From Thermoplasmata archaeon (GTDB lineage Archaea; Thermoplasmatota; Thermoplasmata; Thermoplasmatales; Thermoplasmataceae), in the NCBI GenBank assembly GCA_021827885.1, contig JAKAUD010000158.1, forward strand, positions 1-22,413: 22,413 nucleotides of DNA, in the 5' to 3' direction. The notes beneath the pieces are model-generated. The model saw only the letters and a program-made list of their open reading frames with translations, ran no database searches and was not told where the DNA came from. A program made the position numbers and the translations under genes. Position 1 is the first letter of the stretch. The number at the start of each line of letters is the position of its first letter. Of the stretch, positions 6,301-14,538 are shown piece by piece.

Positions 6301-9300
6301 TGTGTCACCGCCTGATATTCCTCAAGTGTATTGTTACTTTGCTCCTTTTCCTTGAATGAGTTCTGTATTGTCCTGAAAAGGTTCTCGATCCTCATAGATA
6401 GATACGGTTCAAGATTGAAATTTTCACTTATCTTTCTTGTGACTTCCATATACTTCACAACCCCTCCTTTATGAACGGTGAGGACAAGCCCTTCTTTTCC
6501 ACAATTTCTGCATTTTCCATTCAGTGTGACCCGCCTATATTTCGCATTGCATGATGTGCATCGGAACTCCTGTGTGAAGAATCCCCTGAGATTTCCATAC
6601 ATATCCGGAAGGAAATGGGAATTTATTAGCCTGTTTGCAACATCATCGGCATTTACAGCCCTGATCCGCCTGGCCAGATCCAATTGTTTATCGATCTTTT
6701 CTCCCATTGTTTCCAGAGTCTTGTAGGCAGAAGCCTCGACCCCGTCATTAATGCTTCCGGTGTCAAATGAAAAGGAAATCCCCCTCATGGTGCCATTCTT
6801 CTTGACATGCTGCTTCATTGTAACCATCATTTCCTCCAGTTTCACCGGACTGGATCTTAACTCTGCCAATTCATAAAATTCCAGTGGATATTCAGGAAGG
6901 GTATCCAGGTTCAGGGCCTCCTTATCCACTTCATCATGCCTTAATTCCATTGTCATCACAAGGGGGGCATCCATGAGCCCACCCGTTGTGGATGGCAGGA
7001 AATCTTTCGAGAAGTTGAGCAGTCCATCCATCAGCAGCATTACACTGTCTTCGTCCCCATCACAGTTTCTCCTCTTTGCCGCATGGAAGAATGGATGGGC
7101 ATAACACCCTCCCGCGGTTGTAAAGCCTATGATCCTGCCTGCAATTCCCCCAGAAGTGTGCGGTGCCAATCCAATAACAATCTGCCCGATAAGATCCTCA
7201 GGGTTCCTGCAATTATAAAACGGTTGTACCCCATAATATTTAACAAGCAAATCGTCGATGTATTTGGATACTCTCAATAGATACTCACCGCAATTCCACG
7301 GTACGATGACATCCTGCGGAAAAATCTCATTCATTCCATCTTCGTAGCCCAGGTCATTTGCCTTGGTTGCGGGAAGTTGTATCTCATCCAGTCTGAAGTG
7401 CGTCAGCGGGACATCAGTCATATCATACCTGCATGTGCCGTCCTTGTTGACAGAAACATCATTCACAGCTCTTAATATGCCCTTTTCCAGTGGTTCCACC
7501 ACTCTTTTTTTGGATGGCATCTTCTTTATTCCCTTGACTTCCGGTAATTTTTCGGCATCCATTGAAAGCCTTTTCATTGCCGAATCGAGAAGAAGCTGGA
7601 TATCCACACTCCCTTTTTTTGTCCCAGCCTCCTCTGTGTGTTTTCCACAGGCGGGACAAAGGAGGGCTGGCGATTCAAGGCCACACGATGGACATCTTCT
7701 GGCAAGAAATTCCGCCTCATATGTTCCGGAACTGTTCTTGATTGCATTGCTCAAGAGCCTTCTGGCATCGCCAAGATTTTCCAGTGGAAAGAGCATGTGA
7801 ACCTTTGGCTTCATCTTCCGATCCCCTGCTTTCTCAGGCCTTCCCATCCTTGCACCAATTCTTGTTGGCGCCCTGGCCTTTATCTCTACCTGTGAAATTG
7901 AACTGATCAATTTCAGGGGATCCTTTTCATCCATCCTTTCAATCTGCACATCACTGGAAGCAAATGTTTCCGATAGAATCTCACTGTCTGTAACTCTTAC
8001 AAGGCTCTCTGTATATGTGAATTCGCATCCTAATCTTATCAGAATGTCCATGATCTTTCCATCATTTTTTAAGTCCGGGAATTTTCCTTCTTTTATAGCT
8101 TCTTTAACCGTATCTCTCAGCTTGAGAATCTCCTCACAGGTCAAGTCATGCCAGAACAGGTTTGCGTTTGGATGCAATGGAATGCGAAATTCCCTTGAAA
8201 TTCTGAAGGAGGCTGCAGGGTTTGGAGGATTGAGCAGTTCTTCAGGAACTCCTTCTCTCTGGGCTATCTTTCTCCACCATTCAACAGAGAATGAAGAAGG
8301 TTCAAGGTTTCTATTATTCTCAAGAAAATCCCCGTATGAGAAAAGGATCTCCCCCATATCCGTGATCCTGTCAAGATCATTCAGCATCTCCTTCGCCTGT
8401 GCCCTTGTCTTTAATCGGATGTGCTTGCCGGACTTGGTCAGTATCATCGGACCCTCTATGGTATCGCATGGAGTGATGGCAGCGGCCTTACCGGGAAGTT
8501 CCACCTTGAGCTGGCATCCCGTGGCAATAAATTCCTCTACGATTTCCATTGATGCGGGGTGAATTGAGGCTGCTGCTAGACCTGAAACCCTTGATCTGCC
8601 ATACCTGAGGCGGAATCCCCCCGGGGCTCCGGGATGCGAGAATACAGGCCTTCCTGCAACCATATCATGCAAGAATTTATTTGATTTAGAATCGTCAGCC
8701 TCGGTTATTGATTTACCAATATCATTGAGGAAACTCCATTCCTTGATCTGCAATTTATCTGTATGTTTCAGTATTTTCTTTGATTTCTGAATTATCCCTT
8801 CACAGATGACGAGACACATTCCCCCCCTGATGCGATTTGTGGATACCCTTTCCATGTCTCTATGCCCTGAAACTTCCTCCTGCTCACTTCCATCGCCGTC
8901 TATGCACACCGGACAATTCTTCACAACATCTTTTATTTCATCAGGCGTGGGCAGATATTGAAGATGCTTGACACGATTATAACTTTGAATCTCCTCAACA
9001 TATCTTTCGACTTCATCGTCGTATGGTTGATATTTTCCAATGTTAAGATCTCTCCTGACAATATCAGCAATAAGGACGCTTAGGGCCTGTGCAGTGCCTC
9101 CTGCACCCCTTATGGGGCCAGCATATGTGACAGTAACGTACTCAGAGCCATCCCCATTTTTCAAGATCTTGAGCCCCGTGATTCCTTCCAAGGGTGCAAC
9201 AAGTATCCCCTCCGTGAGTATTGCCAACCCAGTCCTGACAGCCTTTTCAAGTGCCATTTCCCTGTTTTCAGATATATATCTCTTGACAATTCTCCTTGAC

Positions 9301-9500
9301 ATCTCTATGGAGACCTCCTCACGAGTCATCTGGCTTGAAAGTTCCCTGATATCACTTGCTATCCCCTTGATGTCAAGGAGTTCCTCAACTCTTTCGGCCA
9401 TGTCCGCCGCCAGAGGTATCTCAACATAATCCTTTACGTCATAACCCTTTTTTCTGCACTCGGTTGCTATTGAATAACATTCCTCAACCTTTGCCTTCAT
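6297..9500 (-). CDS. polC: DNA polymerase D (Pol II) large subunit DP2
   Basis: Catalytic subunit of the euryarchaeal replicative polymerase PolD; its partner DP1 is not in the window. The 1067 residues contain the typical N-terminal blocks (VTYAGPIRGAGGTAQ, QYLPTPDEIKDVVKN, HPGAPGGFRLRYGRS), a CPVC at 196-199, a zinc finger with C603/C606/C615/C618, the catalytic NCDGDED at 812-818 (D814 and D816 match the essential Asp pair of Pyrococcus DP2) and a C-terminal zinc finger with C981/C984/C997/C1000. No intein interrupts the active site, where some archaea carry one. It is shorter than Pyrococcus DP2 (about 1260). It follows pyrG by 38 bases. The ATG at 9500 is the only ATG, GTG or TTG before the in-frame stop at 9534-9536, but family-like sequence (YDEYIAK) continues upstream of it. 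Confidence 0.96.
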   Translation of the reverse strand: MKAKVEECYSIATECRKKGYDVKDYVEIPLAADMAERVEELLDIKGIASDIRELSSQMTREEVSIEMSRRIVKRYISENREMALEKAVRTGLAILTEGILVAPLEGITGLKILKNGDGSEYVTVTYAGPIRGAGGTAQALSVLIADIVRRDLNIGKYQPYDDEVERYVEEIQSYNRVKHLQYLPTPDEIKDVVKNCPVCIDGDGSEQEEVSGHRDMERVSTNRIRGGMCLVICEGIIQKSKKILKHTDKLQIKEWSFLNDIGKSITEADDSKSNKFLHDMVAGRPVFSHPGAPGGFRLRYGRSRVSGLAAASIHPASMEIVEEFIATGCQLKVELPGKAAAITPCDTIEGPMILTKSGKHIRLKTRAQAKEMLNDLDRITDMGEILFSYGDFLENNRNLEPSSFSVEWWRKIAQREGVPEELLNPPNPAASFRISREFRIPLHPNANLFWHDLTCEEILKLRDTVKEAIKEGKFPDLKNDGKIMDILIRLGCEFTYTESLVRVTDSEILSETFASSDVQIERMDEKDPLKLISSISQVEIKARAPTRIGARMGRPEKAGDRKMKPKVHMLFPLENLGDARRLLSNAIKNSSGTYEAEFLARRCPSCGLESPALLCPACGKHTEEAGTKKGSVDIQLLLDSAMKRLSMDAEKLPEVKGIKKMPSKKRVVEPLEKGILRAVNDVSVNKDGTCRYDMTDVPLTHFRLDEIQLPATKANDLGYEDGMNEIFPQDVIVPWNCGEYLLRVSKYIDDLLVKYYGVQPFYNCRNPEDLIGQIVIGLAPHTSGGIAGRIIGFTTAGGCYAHPFFHAAKRRNCDGDEDSVMLLMDGLLNFSKDFLPSTTGGLMDAPLVMTMELRHDEVDKEALNLDTLPEYPLEFYELAELRSSPVKLEEMMVTMKQHVKKNGTMRGISFSFDTGSINDGVEASAYKTLETMGEKIDKQLDLARRIRAVNADDVANRLINSHFLPDMYGNLRGFFTQEFRCTSCNAKYRRVTLNGKCRNCGKEGLVLTVHKGGVVKYMEVTRKISENFNLEPYLSMRIENLFRTIQNSFKEKEQSNNTLEEYQAVTQ

Positions 9501-9538
9501 TTTTGCTATGTATTCATCATAGGCTATTGACGTTCAGA

Positions 9539-11158
9539 TCATCTCTCAGTTTTCAACAGTGCTTCTTTCTGCATTTCCTTATATTCAAGGGCTTTCTTAA
9601 CTAAATGCAGGTGAAGTTTTGAGGGATTCAAGGGCCTTGATTTAAACTCACTGTGATATTGTGAAGCTATGAAATTGTCCCTGTCAGGCAATTCCGCAAT
9701 CTCCATCCTTGTTCCCTCATTATCAACGCCTGAAAATACCATTCCGGCTTTTTCAAGCCTATCTTTGTACAATGGATTGACTTCATATCTGTGCCGGTGC
9801 CGTTCGAATATTTCTGGCGATTTATAAAGCCCCATGGCAAGAGTATTGTCAAATATTCTTACCCGCTTGGAACCAAGTCGCATAGTCCCTCCAAGATCTT
9901 TTACTGCTTTCTGTTCCGGAAGGATATCTATAACAGGGTCAGGAGTGGACGAATCAAATTCCGAACTGTTCGCTTTTTTTAATCCAAGGACATTCCTTGC
10001 ATATTCAATGACAGAGATTTGGAATCCCAAGCATATGCCAAGAAATGGAATCTTTTCTTCCCTTGATTTTTTTGTGGCAATGATCTTCCCTTCCACTCCC
10101 CTGTATCCAAATCCTCCGGGGATCAATATCCCCTGGACTCCCTCAAGGGGGGAAGGATCCACAGATAATGAATCAGAATCAATCCATCTCAGTTTAGTAT
10201 TAATTCCTGTTTCCCCTGCGACGTGAGTGAAGGCTTCCTTGTGGCTAAAATAAGCATCATGAAGTTCCGTGTATTTGCCGACAACAGCTATTGTGACTTC
10301 AGCTCGGGGATTCATTATGTTTTTCCTGTATTCTCCCCATATGTCTGTAAACGGCCCGGATTCGATGCCCAGGCTCTTCTTGATAATCCTCACTACTCCC
10401 TGCTTTTCCATTATTTCTGGGATCAGGTAAACGTTTGATACATCGTGGACACTTATAACGGATTCTTCAGGCACATCGGTGAAAAGGGCAATCCTTCTTC
10501 TGCTCTCTGCGTCCAGTTTTCTTGGCGATCTCCCAAGAATGATGTCGGGCTGTATTCCAATTTCCCTGAGAGTCTTAACACTATGCTGAGTGGGTTTGGT
10601 CTTCAGTTCCTCATTCGATCCCACAGAGGGTATGAGAGTCACGTGCCCAACAAGCACCTTTCCAAACTCTTCCCTCCTTAACTGTCTCACTGCTTCAAGG
10701 AAGGGCATGGACTCAATATCTCCAACTGTTCCACCAACTTCAATAACCACAACATCAAGATCATCAGAAGCTGCAACCTTCTTTATTCTTCTCTTTATTT
10801 CATTGGTAATATGTGGGATTATCTGTACAGTATTTCCAAGGTATTCCCCTCTTCTCTCCCTTTCAATTACCTCCTTGTAAATTTTACCTGTTGTGAGGTT
10901 ATTATCGCCAGTCAGGCTCTTGTCAAGATATCTTTCGTAATTGCCAAGATCCAGGTCCACTTCACTTCCATCATCCAGGACGAAAACCTCCCCGTGTTGG
11001 TATGGATTCATGGTCCCGGCATCATAATTGAGGTATGGATCAATTTTTAAAGCGGTCACCTTAAGACCACTGTTCTTGAGTAAATAACAGATGCTTGAGG
11101 CTATTGTGCCCTTTCCGATTCCTGAAAGGACACCGCCAGTAATGATTACATATCGCAT
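9539..11158 (-). CDS. pyrG: CTP synthase
   Basis: It makes CTP from UTP, ATP and glutamine, the last step of pyrimidine nucleotide synthesis. The 539 residues show the N-terminal synthetase domain with [11 protein letters not shown] (8-18) and the conserved [20 protein letters not shown], then a class I glutaminase domain with [12 protein letters not shown], nucleophile C376 (GICLGFQ) and H502/E504 (YHSEF) completing the triad. Length and motifs are normal. The ATG at 11158 has a TATA-like box centred about 23 bases upstream, so the transcript is probably leaderless. It heads the pyrG-polC-GPN operon, tying nucleotide supply to DNA synthesis. Paired palindromes upstream may regulate it. Confidence 0.97.
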   Translation of the reverse strand: MRYVIITGGVLSGIGKGTIASSICYLLKNSGLKVTALKIDPYLNYDAGTMNPYQHGEVFVLDDGSEVDLDLGNYERYLDKSLTGDNNLTTGKIYKEVIERERRGEYLGNTVQIIPHITNEIKRRIKKVAASDDLDVVVIEVGGTVGDIESMPFLEAVRQLRREEFGKVLVGHVTLIPSVGSNEELKTKPTQHSVKTLREIGIQPDIILGRSPRKLDAESRRRIALFTDVPEESVISVHDVSNVYLIPEIMEKQGVVRIIKKSLGIESGPFTDIWGEYRKNIMNPRAEVTIAVVGKYTELHDAYFSHKEAFTHVAGETGINTKLRWIDSDSLSVDPSPLEGVQGILIPGGFGYRGVEGKIIATKKSREEKIPFLGICLGFQISVIEYARNVLGLKKANSSEFDSSTPDPVIDILPEQKAVKDLGGTMRLGSKRVRIFDNTLAMGLYKSPEIFERHRHRYEVNPLYKDRLEKAGMVFSGVDNEGTRMEIAELPDRDNFIASQYHSEFKSRPLNPSKLHLHLVKKALEYKEMQKEALLKTER

Positions 11159-11174
11159 TGAGGATTAACGAATG

Positions 11175-11186
11175 AAAAAATATTAA
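11175..11186 (-). promoter_or_regulatory. TATA-like box for pyrG
   Basis: The AT-rich stretch ttaatatttttt on the minus strand is centred about 23 bases before the pyrG ATG at 11158, consistent with a leaderless transcript. It is the probable promoter of the whole pyrG-polC-GPN operon. Confidence 0.45.
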
Positions 11187-11199
11187 CCTTGGCAATTGA

Positions 11200-11229
11200 G
11201 TTTGCAAATATAACTTACACATTTGCAAA
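11200..11229. promoter_or_regulatory. Paired TTTGCAAA palindromes upstream of pyrG
   Basis: The self-complementary octamer tttgcaaa occurs at 11201-11208 and 11222-11229, 21 bases apart centre to centre, or two helix turns. With flanks the arms read gtttgcaaat and atttgcaaaa, a larger imperfect inverted repeat. The pair lies just upstream of the pyrG TATA-like box, where an archaeal activator or regulator would bind. The binding protein is unknown. Confidence 0.4.
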
Positions 11230-11275
11230 ACGACGAAGAATTGTGCCGCAATACGGTGAATGCTCATCACTCAAA

Positions 11276-12157
11276 TCAAATATTTTTATACTTATTGAGG
11301 TTCTTTATTCTTCTTTCTATCGGTTTAATAGAATTCTTAGTCCATTGCTCACCGTAATCACTGGATTTGATGTGGCTTGCAATTTTGTTTAACGTGGAAA
11401 GTAACGCTTCTTTGTCCATCGAGTAACGAAGTGCAAACGATCCTGCACCTTTTAGTTCTTTTTTAATCTTGTAGATTAGAATGAGAAGGGCTAAGACAGA
11501 AATTATAATAAGGACAAGTGGGACCAGATACAATATGCCGATAATATTCAGGTCTATCAAAACCACACAAGACACTAATGCTGAAAGGATTGCCAAAATA
11601 GAAAGCTTGGGCATAAATGACCTTATTTTACTGTTTTTTAATTTACTTTTCAATTGATAATCAGCCAATCCGTTCAAAACTAATAACTTGAATTCTTCCT
11701 CATCTAGACGTTTTAGCAGGTTGGTATCCACGTAAATTACTGGATAAAATTCTGGGACACTTCCGCCGGTAACTACAAAGGATGGGGGAAATTTTCCGTT
11801 ATTTTCAAATGTATTTATCGTTAACCCATTTTCTGCAACATCAATGAAAATTTTAGAATATTTCTTCGATAATTCCCAATTAATCACAGAAATTAGGCTT
11901 CTATAATCTCTCCTCCTTAACCATTCTTTCATCCTTTTATCCAGCCAGGCTGGAGTTTGGAATTCTCCATTATTTTTCACATTAACAAAGGTATAACTTA
12001 CAAGCACCGAGAATGGTATTATTTGGATAAATTCCAACAAACTCAATTCAAAACTTGATAATTTTGGACAGGCATAATTCAACATAATGGTTGTTGAAGC
12101 TAAGTAGATGATATCACCCAAGATAAGAGATAACAGCTTAAATTTGTGTGATTTCAT
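11276..12157 (-). CDS. M48 (HtpX)-like membrane protein lacking the protease zinc ligands
   Basis: Starting at the ATG at 12157 it has 293 residues; a TTG five codons upstream is possible, but a TATA-like catataag (12185-12192) favours the ATG. The layout follows HtpX-type M48 peptidases: two N-terminal membrane segments (about 10-28 and 38-60), a cytoplasmic stretch ending VIYVDTNLLKRLDEEEFKLLVLNGLAD, two more membrane segments (about 184-202 and 205-230), then GSFALRYSMDKEALLSTLNKIA. Active M48 enzymes have HExxH where this has NGLAD (162-166), and E-x-x-A-D before FAL where this has KGAGS. All metal ligands and the catalytic Glu are therefore gone. A pseudoenzyme role is inferred. The match is by pattern only and needs a profile or structure comparison. 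Confidence 0.55.
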   Translation of the reverse strand: MKSHKFKLLSLILGDIIYLASTTIMLNYACPKLSSFELSLLEFIQIIPFSVLVSYTFVNVKNNGEFQTPAWLDKRMKEWLRRRDYRSLISVINWELSKKYSKIFIDVAENGLTINTFENNGKFPPSFVVTGGSVPEFYPVIYVDTNLLKRLDEEEFKLLVLNGLADYQLKSKLKNSKIRSFMPKLSILAILSALVSCVVLIDLNIIGILYLVPLVLIIISVLALLILIYKIKKELKGAGSFALRYSMDKEALLSTLNKIASHIKSSDYGEQWTKNSIKPIERRIKNLNKYKNI

Positions 12158-12462
12158 ATTGAGTGGAGTCAATATTTGGCTATCACTTATATGATTTTCT
12201 CATAATTTGATTTTGAATCCAACGAGCCTGATATATAAATAACGAAATCGTTCCAGTGTCTTTTCAATTTCCGAATTCCTTAACAACTTGAGGGAAAATC
12301 AATAATGAAAAACTCTCAGCGGAAAACGGCAAAAATAGCTCACTCTACTAAACACAATGAGGATGAAAGAGGGTAGGCAGGAATGTGCTGTTCCCTGAGG
12401 AAGCTGCAGAGCTGAGTTCTTTTCTTGATAAACGCAACCTTAATCCATTGCATGATTCATTC
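12158..12462. other. Intergenic region between the M48-like gene and the small exported protein
   Basis: No convincing gene is seen in these 305 bases. They hold two TATA-like boxes (12185-12192 and 12230-12240), probably serving the M48-like gene on the minus strand. A 23-codon plus-strand ORF lies at 12305-12376. An open plus-strand frame from 12367 reads protein-like (NVLFPEEAAELSS) but runs into the antisense of the next gene, so it may be a gene remnant or chance. Confidence 0.4.
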
Positions 12463-12990
12463 CTAACTGTATTTTCTTCCTATTCTGTCTTTCTCCCGTC
12501 TCTTGATCATGTAATAAATGCCCAGCATGCCAATCCCAATAATCAGGAGCGTAAAACCTGTAATAGTGGAAATTTCCTCATACAGAGGCATATTTCCAAA
12601 ATAAATATCAAGGGTAAGATTTGAGTTGGTGTTGCTCGTTACAAAAAGGGTCCAATTTCCAGATTGGCTTGCGATCAAAGAGCTGGATACGCTTGATCCC
12701 GTGAAGTTGAGAGAGTTGAATTTCTGATTATGAGGACCAATGAGGTAGCTTGAAACTGAATAGTTTGTACCGTTTACGACCTTTATAGAATATTGAATGG
12801 TATTCCCTTCGCTTACAAAATATTTGTAAGATACCGTTGTCCCTGCCTGCTGAAAATTAACATCGTTGTGGCTGGAAACGCTCCCATATACGGCGAGTAT
12901 GGATACTGAAAAAAGCACAACTGACACTATTATGAATATTGCGCCGAGTTTCCAGTATTTTTCACGTCCAATAAAGCCAATAAATCTCAT
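12463..12990 (-). CDS. Small exported protein with N- and C-terminal membrane helices
   Basis: The 175-residue protein has a membrane helix at about 14-35, a region of about 100 residues outside the membrane, a second helix at about 141-161 and a basic tail (IKRREKDRIGRKYS). Both ends are thus expected in the cytoplasm. The middle part (about 40-135) is rich in Ser, Asn and Thr, has several N-x-S/T sequons (NGTN, NFTG, NWTL) and alternating hydrophobic residues that suggest a beta-sandwich, as in GOLD or pre-peptidase C-terminal domains; I cannot assign it. A TATA-like box sits about 23 bases before the ATG. Its neighbours give no functional clue. Confidence 0.75.
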   Translation of the reverse strand: MRFIGFIGREKYWKLGAIFIIVSVVLFSVSILAVYGSVSSHNDVNFQQAGTTVSYKYFVSEGNTIQYSIKVVNGTNYSVSSYLIGPHNQKFNSLNFTGSSVSSSLIASQSGNWTLFVTSNTNSNLTLDIYFGNMPLYEEISTITGFTLLIIGIGMLGIYYMIKRREKDRIGRKYS

Positions 12991-13007
12991 CGAATATACA
13001 TACTAGA

Positions 13008-13018
13008 AATAATATTCC
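13008..13018 (-). promoter_or_regulatory. TATA-like box for the small exported protein
   Basis: On the minus strand ggaatattatt is centred about 23 bases upstream of the ATG at 12990, predicting a leaderless transcript. A second AT-rich stretch (13021-13033) lies just upstream. Confidence 0.35.
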
Positions 13019-13098
13019 TTGATATAATATTATAGCCAAGAAAAGAACCGGATCAACCCGGAAAACTGAATTTGATAAATTTCTTGAGGGATATTGGT

Positions 13099-14403
13099 TT
13101 AGAAATCCCTGTTTCTGCTCGGTCTGCTGTTTCTTGGATACCTGAATCTTCCGTCTCCCTGCCTTTGGGAGCCTCCACGCTGGTTGCCAGACCTGTTTCC
13201 GTGGAAATTCTGGGGCCTTCCTCCGTTGCTTCTCCCCCCATTGCTTCTTCCTCCTCTTCCGTATGAAAAGCTCAGCTTCATTTCAAAAAATGGTTCCTGG
13301 TCAAGTTCAATTCTGCTCATTCTTATCCTGAGCTTTTTCTCGATGTCTTTAATGGAGCCAAATTCCTCGCTGCTAATTATTGTAAGAGCGGTTCCGCTCT
13401 TTCCCATTCTTGCAGATCTTCCAACTCTGTGGACGTATATTTCAGGTTCTGAAGGGGCGTCGAAATTTATTATATCAGAAATGTCATCTATATCGAGACC
13501 TCTTGCAGCAACGTTTGTAGCAACAAGAAATTGAGCTCCACTCCTGAATTCCATCAGGGATTTTTCCCTCTGGGCCTGGGTCAGATCCCCATGAATTACA
13601 ACCGCTTCATATCCCTGTGATACAAGCATATTGTATAGGGCATCCGTACCTCTTTTCGTTTCTGAAAATATTATGCACTTTCCCGGCTGATATTCCTTAA
13701 GGTAGGCAAGCAACGCGGGTACCTTAGATGCTCCATTAGAAAATGTATACATATGGAATATTGTATCCACGGTTACCTCTTTCTCCTGCCCTATCTTGAG
13801 AAATTCAGGTTTTTTCATGAATCTCTTGGTAAGGCTCACGATTTTCTCAGAAACAGTTGCCGAGAATAACATAGACTGTTTTTTCTCTGGGACTTTTGAT
13901 ATGATAAATTCAATATCCTCAATGAAACCAAGATCAAGCATTATATCCGCTTCATCCAGTACCAGATACTTAATTTTTGAGAGATTTATTTCACCTCTCT
14001 CCATCAAGTCAATCAATCTTCCGGGGGTTCCAATTACCATCCCTGTTCCTTTCCTCAGATTCCTTATCTGAGTTTCTATACTTGCACCACCATAAACAAC
14101 CACGGGTCTTGTATTAAGATGGCTGGACATTTTTTCAGCCACTTTTAATACCTGTATTGCGAGTTCTCTCGTCGGAACCACTATAATTGATTGGATTCCC
14201 TTCTCGTTTGAAGCATTTTGTAGAATTGGAATTAAAAATGCTCCAGTTTTTCCCGTACCTGTCTTAGATCTGACAATCAAATCCTTGCCATCAAGGGCTA
14301 AGGGTATTGCCTTTTCTTGAACCTCTGTAGGCTCTATGAAATTCATTTCACTGAGTGCGTCCAGAAGTTCGCTTCTTATATTGAACGCATCGAATTTTGT
14401 CAT
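13099..14403 (-). CDS. DEAD-box RNA helicase with RGG-rich tail
   Basis: An ATP-dependent RNA helicase of 434 residues, likely acting on structured RNA or ribosome assembly as bacterial DeaD/RhlE relatives do. Motifs in order: Q-motif region FIEPTEVQEKAI (22-33), motif I SKTGTGKT (46-53), PTRELA (77-82), TPGR (126-129), DEAD (150-153), SAT (181-183), motif V ATNVAARGLDID (295-306) and motif VI HRVGRSAR (325-332). From about residue 381 the tail is low-complexity Arg/Gly/Asn/Ser (GGRSNGG repeats), a likely RNA-binding extension. The ATG at 14403 has no close TATA box; one at 14476-14486 would leave a leader of about 50 bases, unusual for this window and a possible site of control. Confidence 0.95.
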   Translation of the reverse strand: MTKFDAFNIRSELLDALSEMNFIEPTEVQEKAIPLALDGKDLIVRSKTGTGKTGAFLIPILQNASNEKGIQSIIVVPTRELAIQVLKVAEKMSSHLNTRPVVVYGGASIETQIRNLRKGTGMVIGTPGRLIDLMERGEINLSKIKYLVLDEADIMLDLGFIEDIEFIISKVPEKKQSMLFSATVSEKIVSLTKRFMKKPEFLKIGQEKEVTVDTIFHMYTFSNGASKVPALLAYLKEYQPGKCIIFSETKRGTDALYNMLVSQGYEAVVIHGDLTQAQREKSLMEFRSGAQFLVATNVAARGLDIDDISDIINFDAPSEPEIYVHRVGRSARMGKSGTALTIISSEEFGSIKDIEKKLRIRMSRIELDQEPFFEMKLSFSYGRGGRSNGGRSNGGRPQNFHGNRSGNQRGGSQRQGDGRFRYPRNSRPSRNRDF

Positions 14404-14475
14404 TTAAACACTCTTTTCGTTAAAACACAGAATAATCTTAGATTCTCCTTGTAGTTTTCCTACCCCTTAATCGAG

Positions 14476-14486
14476 TATTTATATTT
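14476..14486 (-). promoter_or_regulatory. TATA-like box for the helicase gene, implying a leader
   Basis: The minus-strand sequence aaatataaata is a good archaeal TATA box. A start about 26 bases downstream (near 14455) leaves roughly 50 untranslated bases before the helicase ATG. Most other promoters here point to the start codon itself. Confidence 0.45.
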
Positions 14487-14538
14487 AAGTTATCGTAAGA
14501 TGTCCGACAACAAAAGCCTAATTCCCAAATAATGCGCT

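Noticed and set aside
7047..7067. An intein in the DP2 active site, as found in some archaea
   Set aside because: The NCDGDED block is continuous and the protein is of intein-less length.
7363..8562. Long open frames on the plus strand across the polC region (7363-7800, 8017-8562)
   Set aside because: They are antisense shadows of DP2, whose frame has clear catalytic and zinc motifs there; the shadow peptides look like no protein family.
12355..12416. A C/D box guide RNA (near-match aggatga and two CTGA boxes)
   Set aside because: The C box has a mismatch and the distance to the first CTGA is too long for a standard archaeal guide; no promoter is clearly placed for it.
12385..12624. A plus-strand protein starting at the GTG at 12385
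   Set aside because: More than half lies antisense to the well-supported two-helix exported protein, and it has no ribosome binding site; noted only as a possible remnant.
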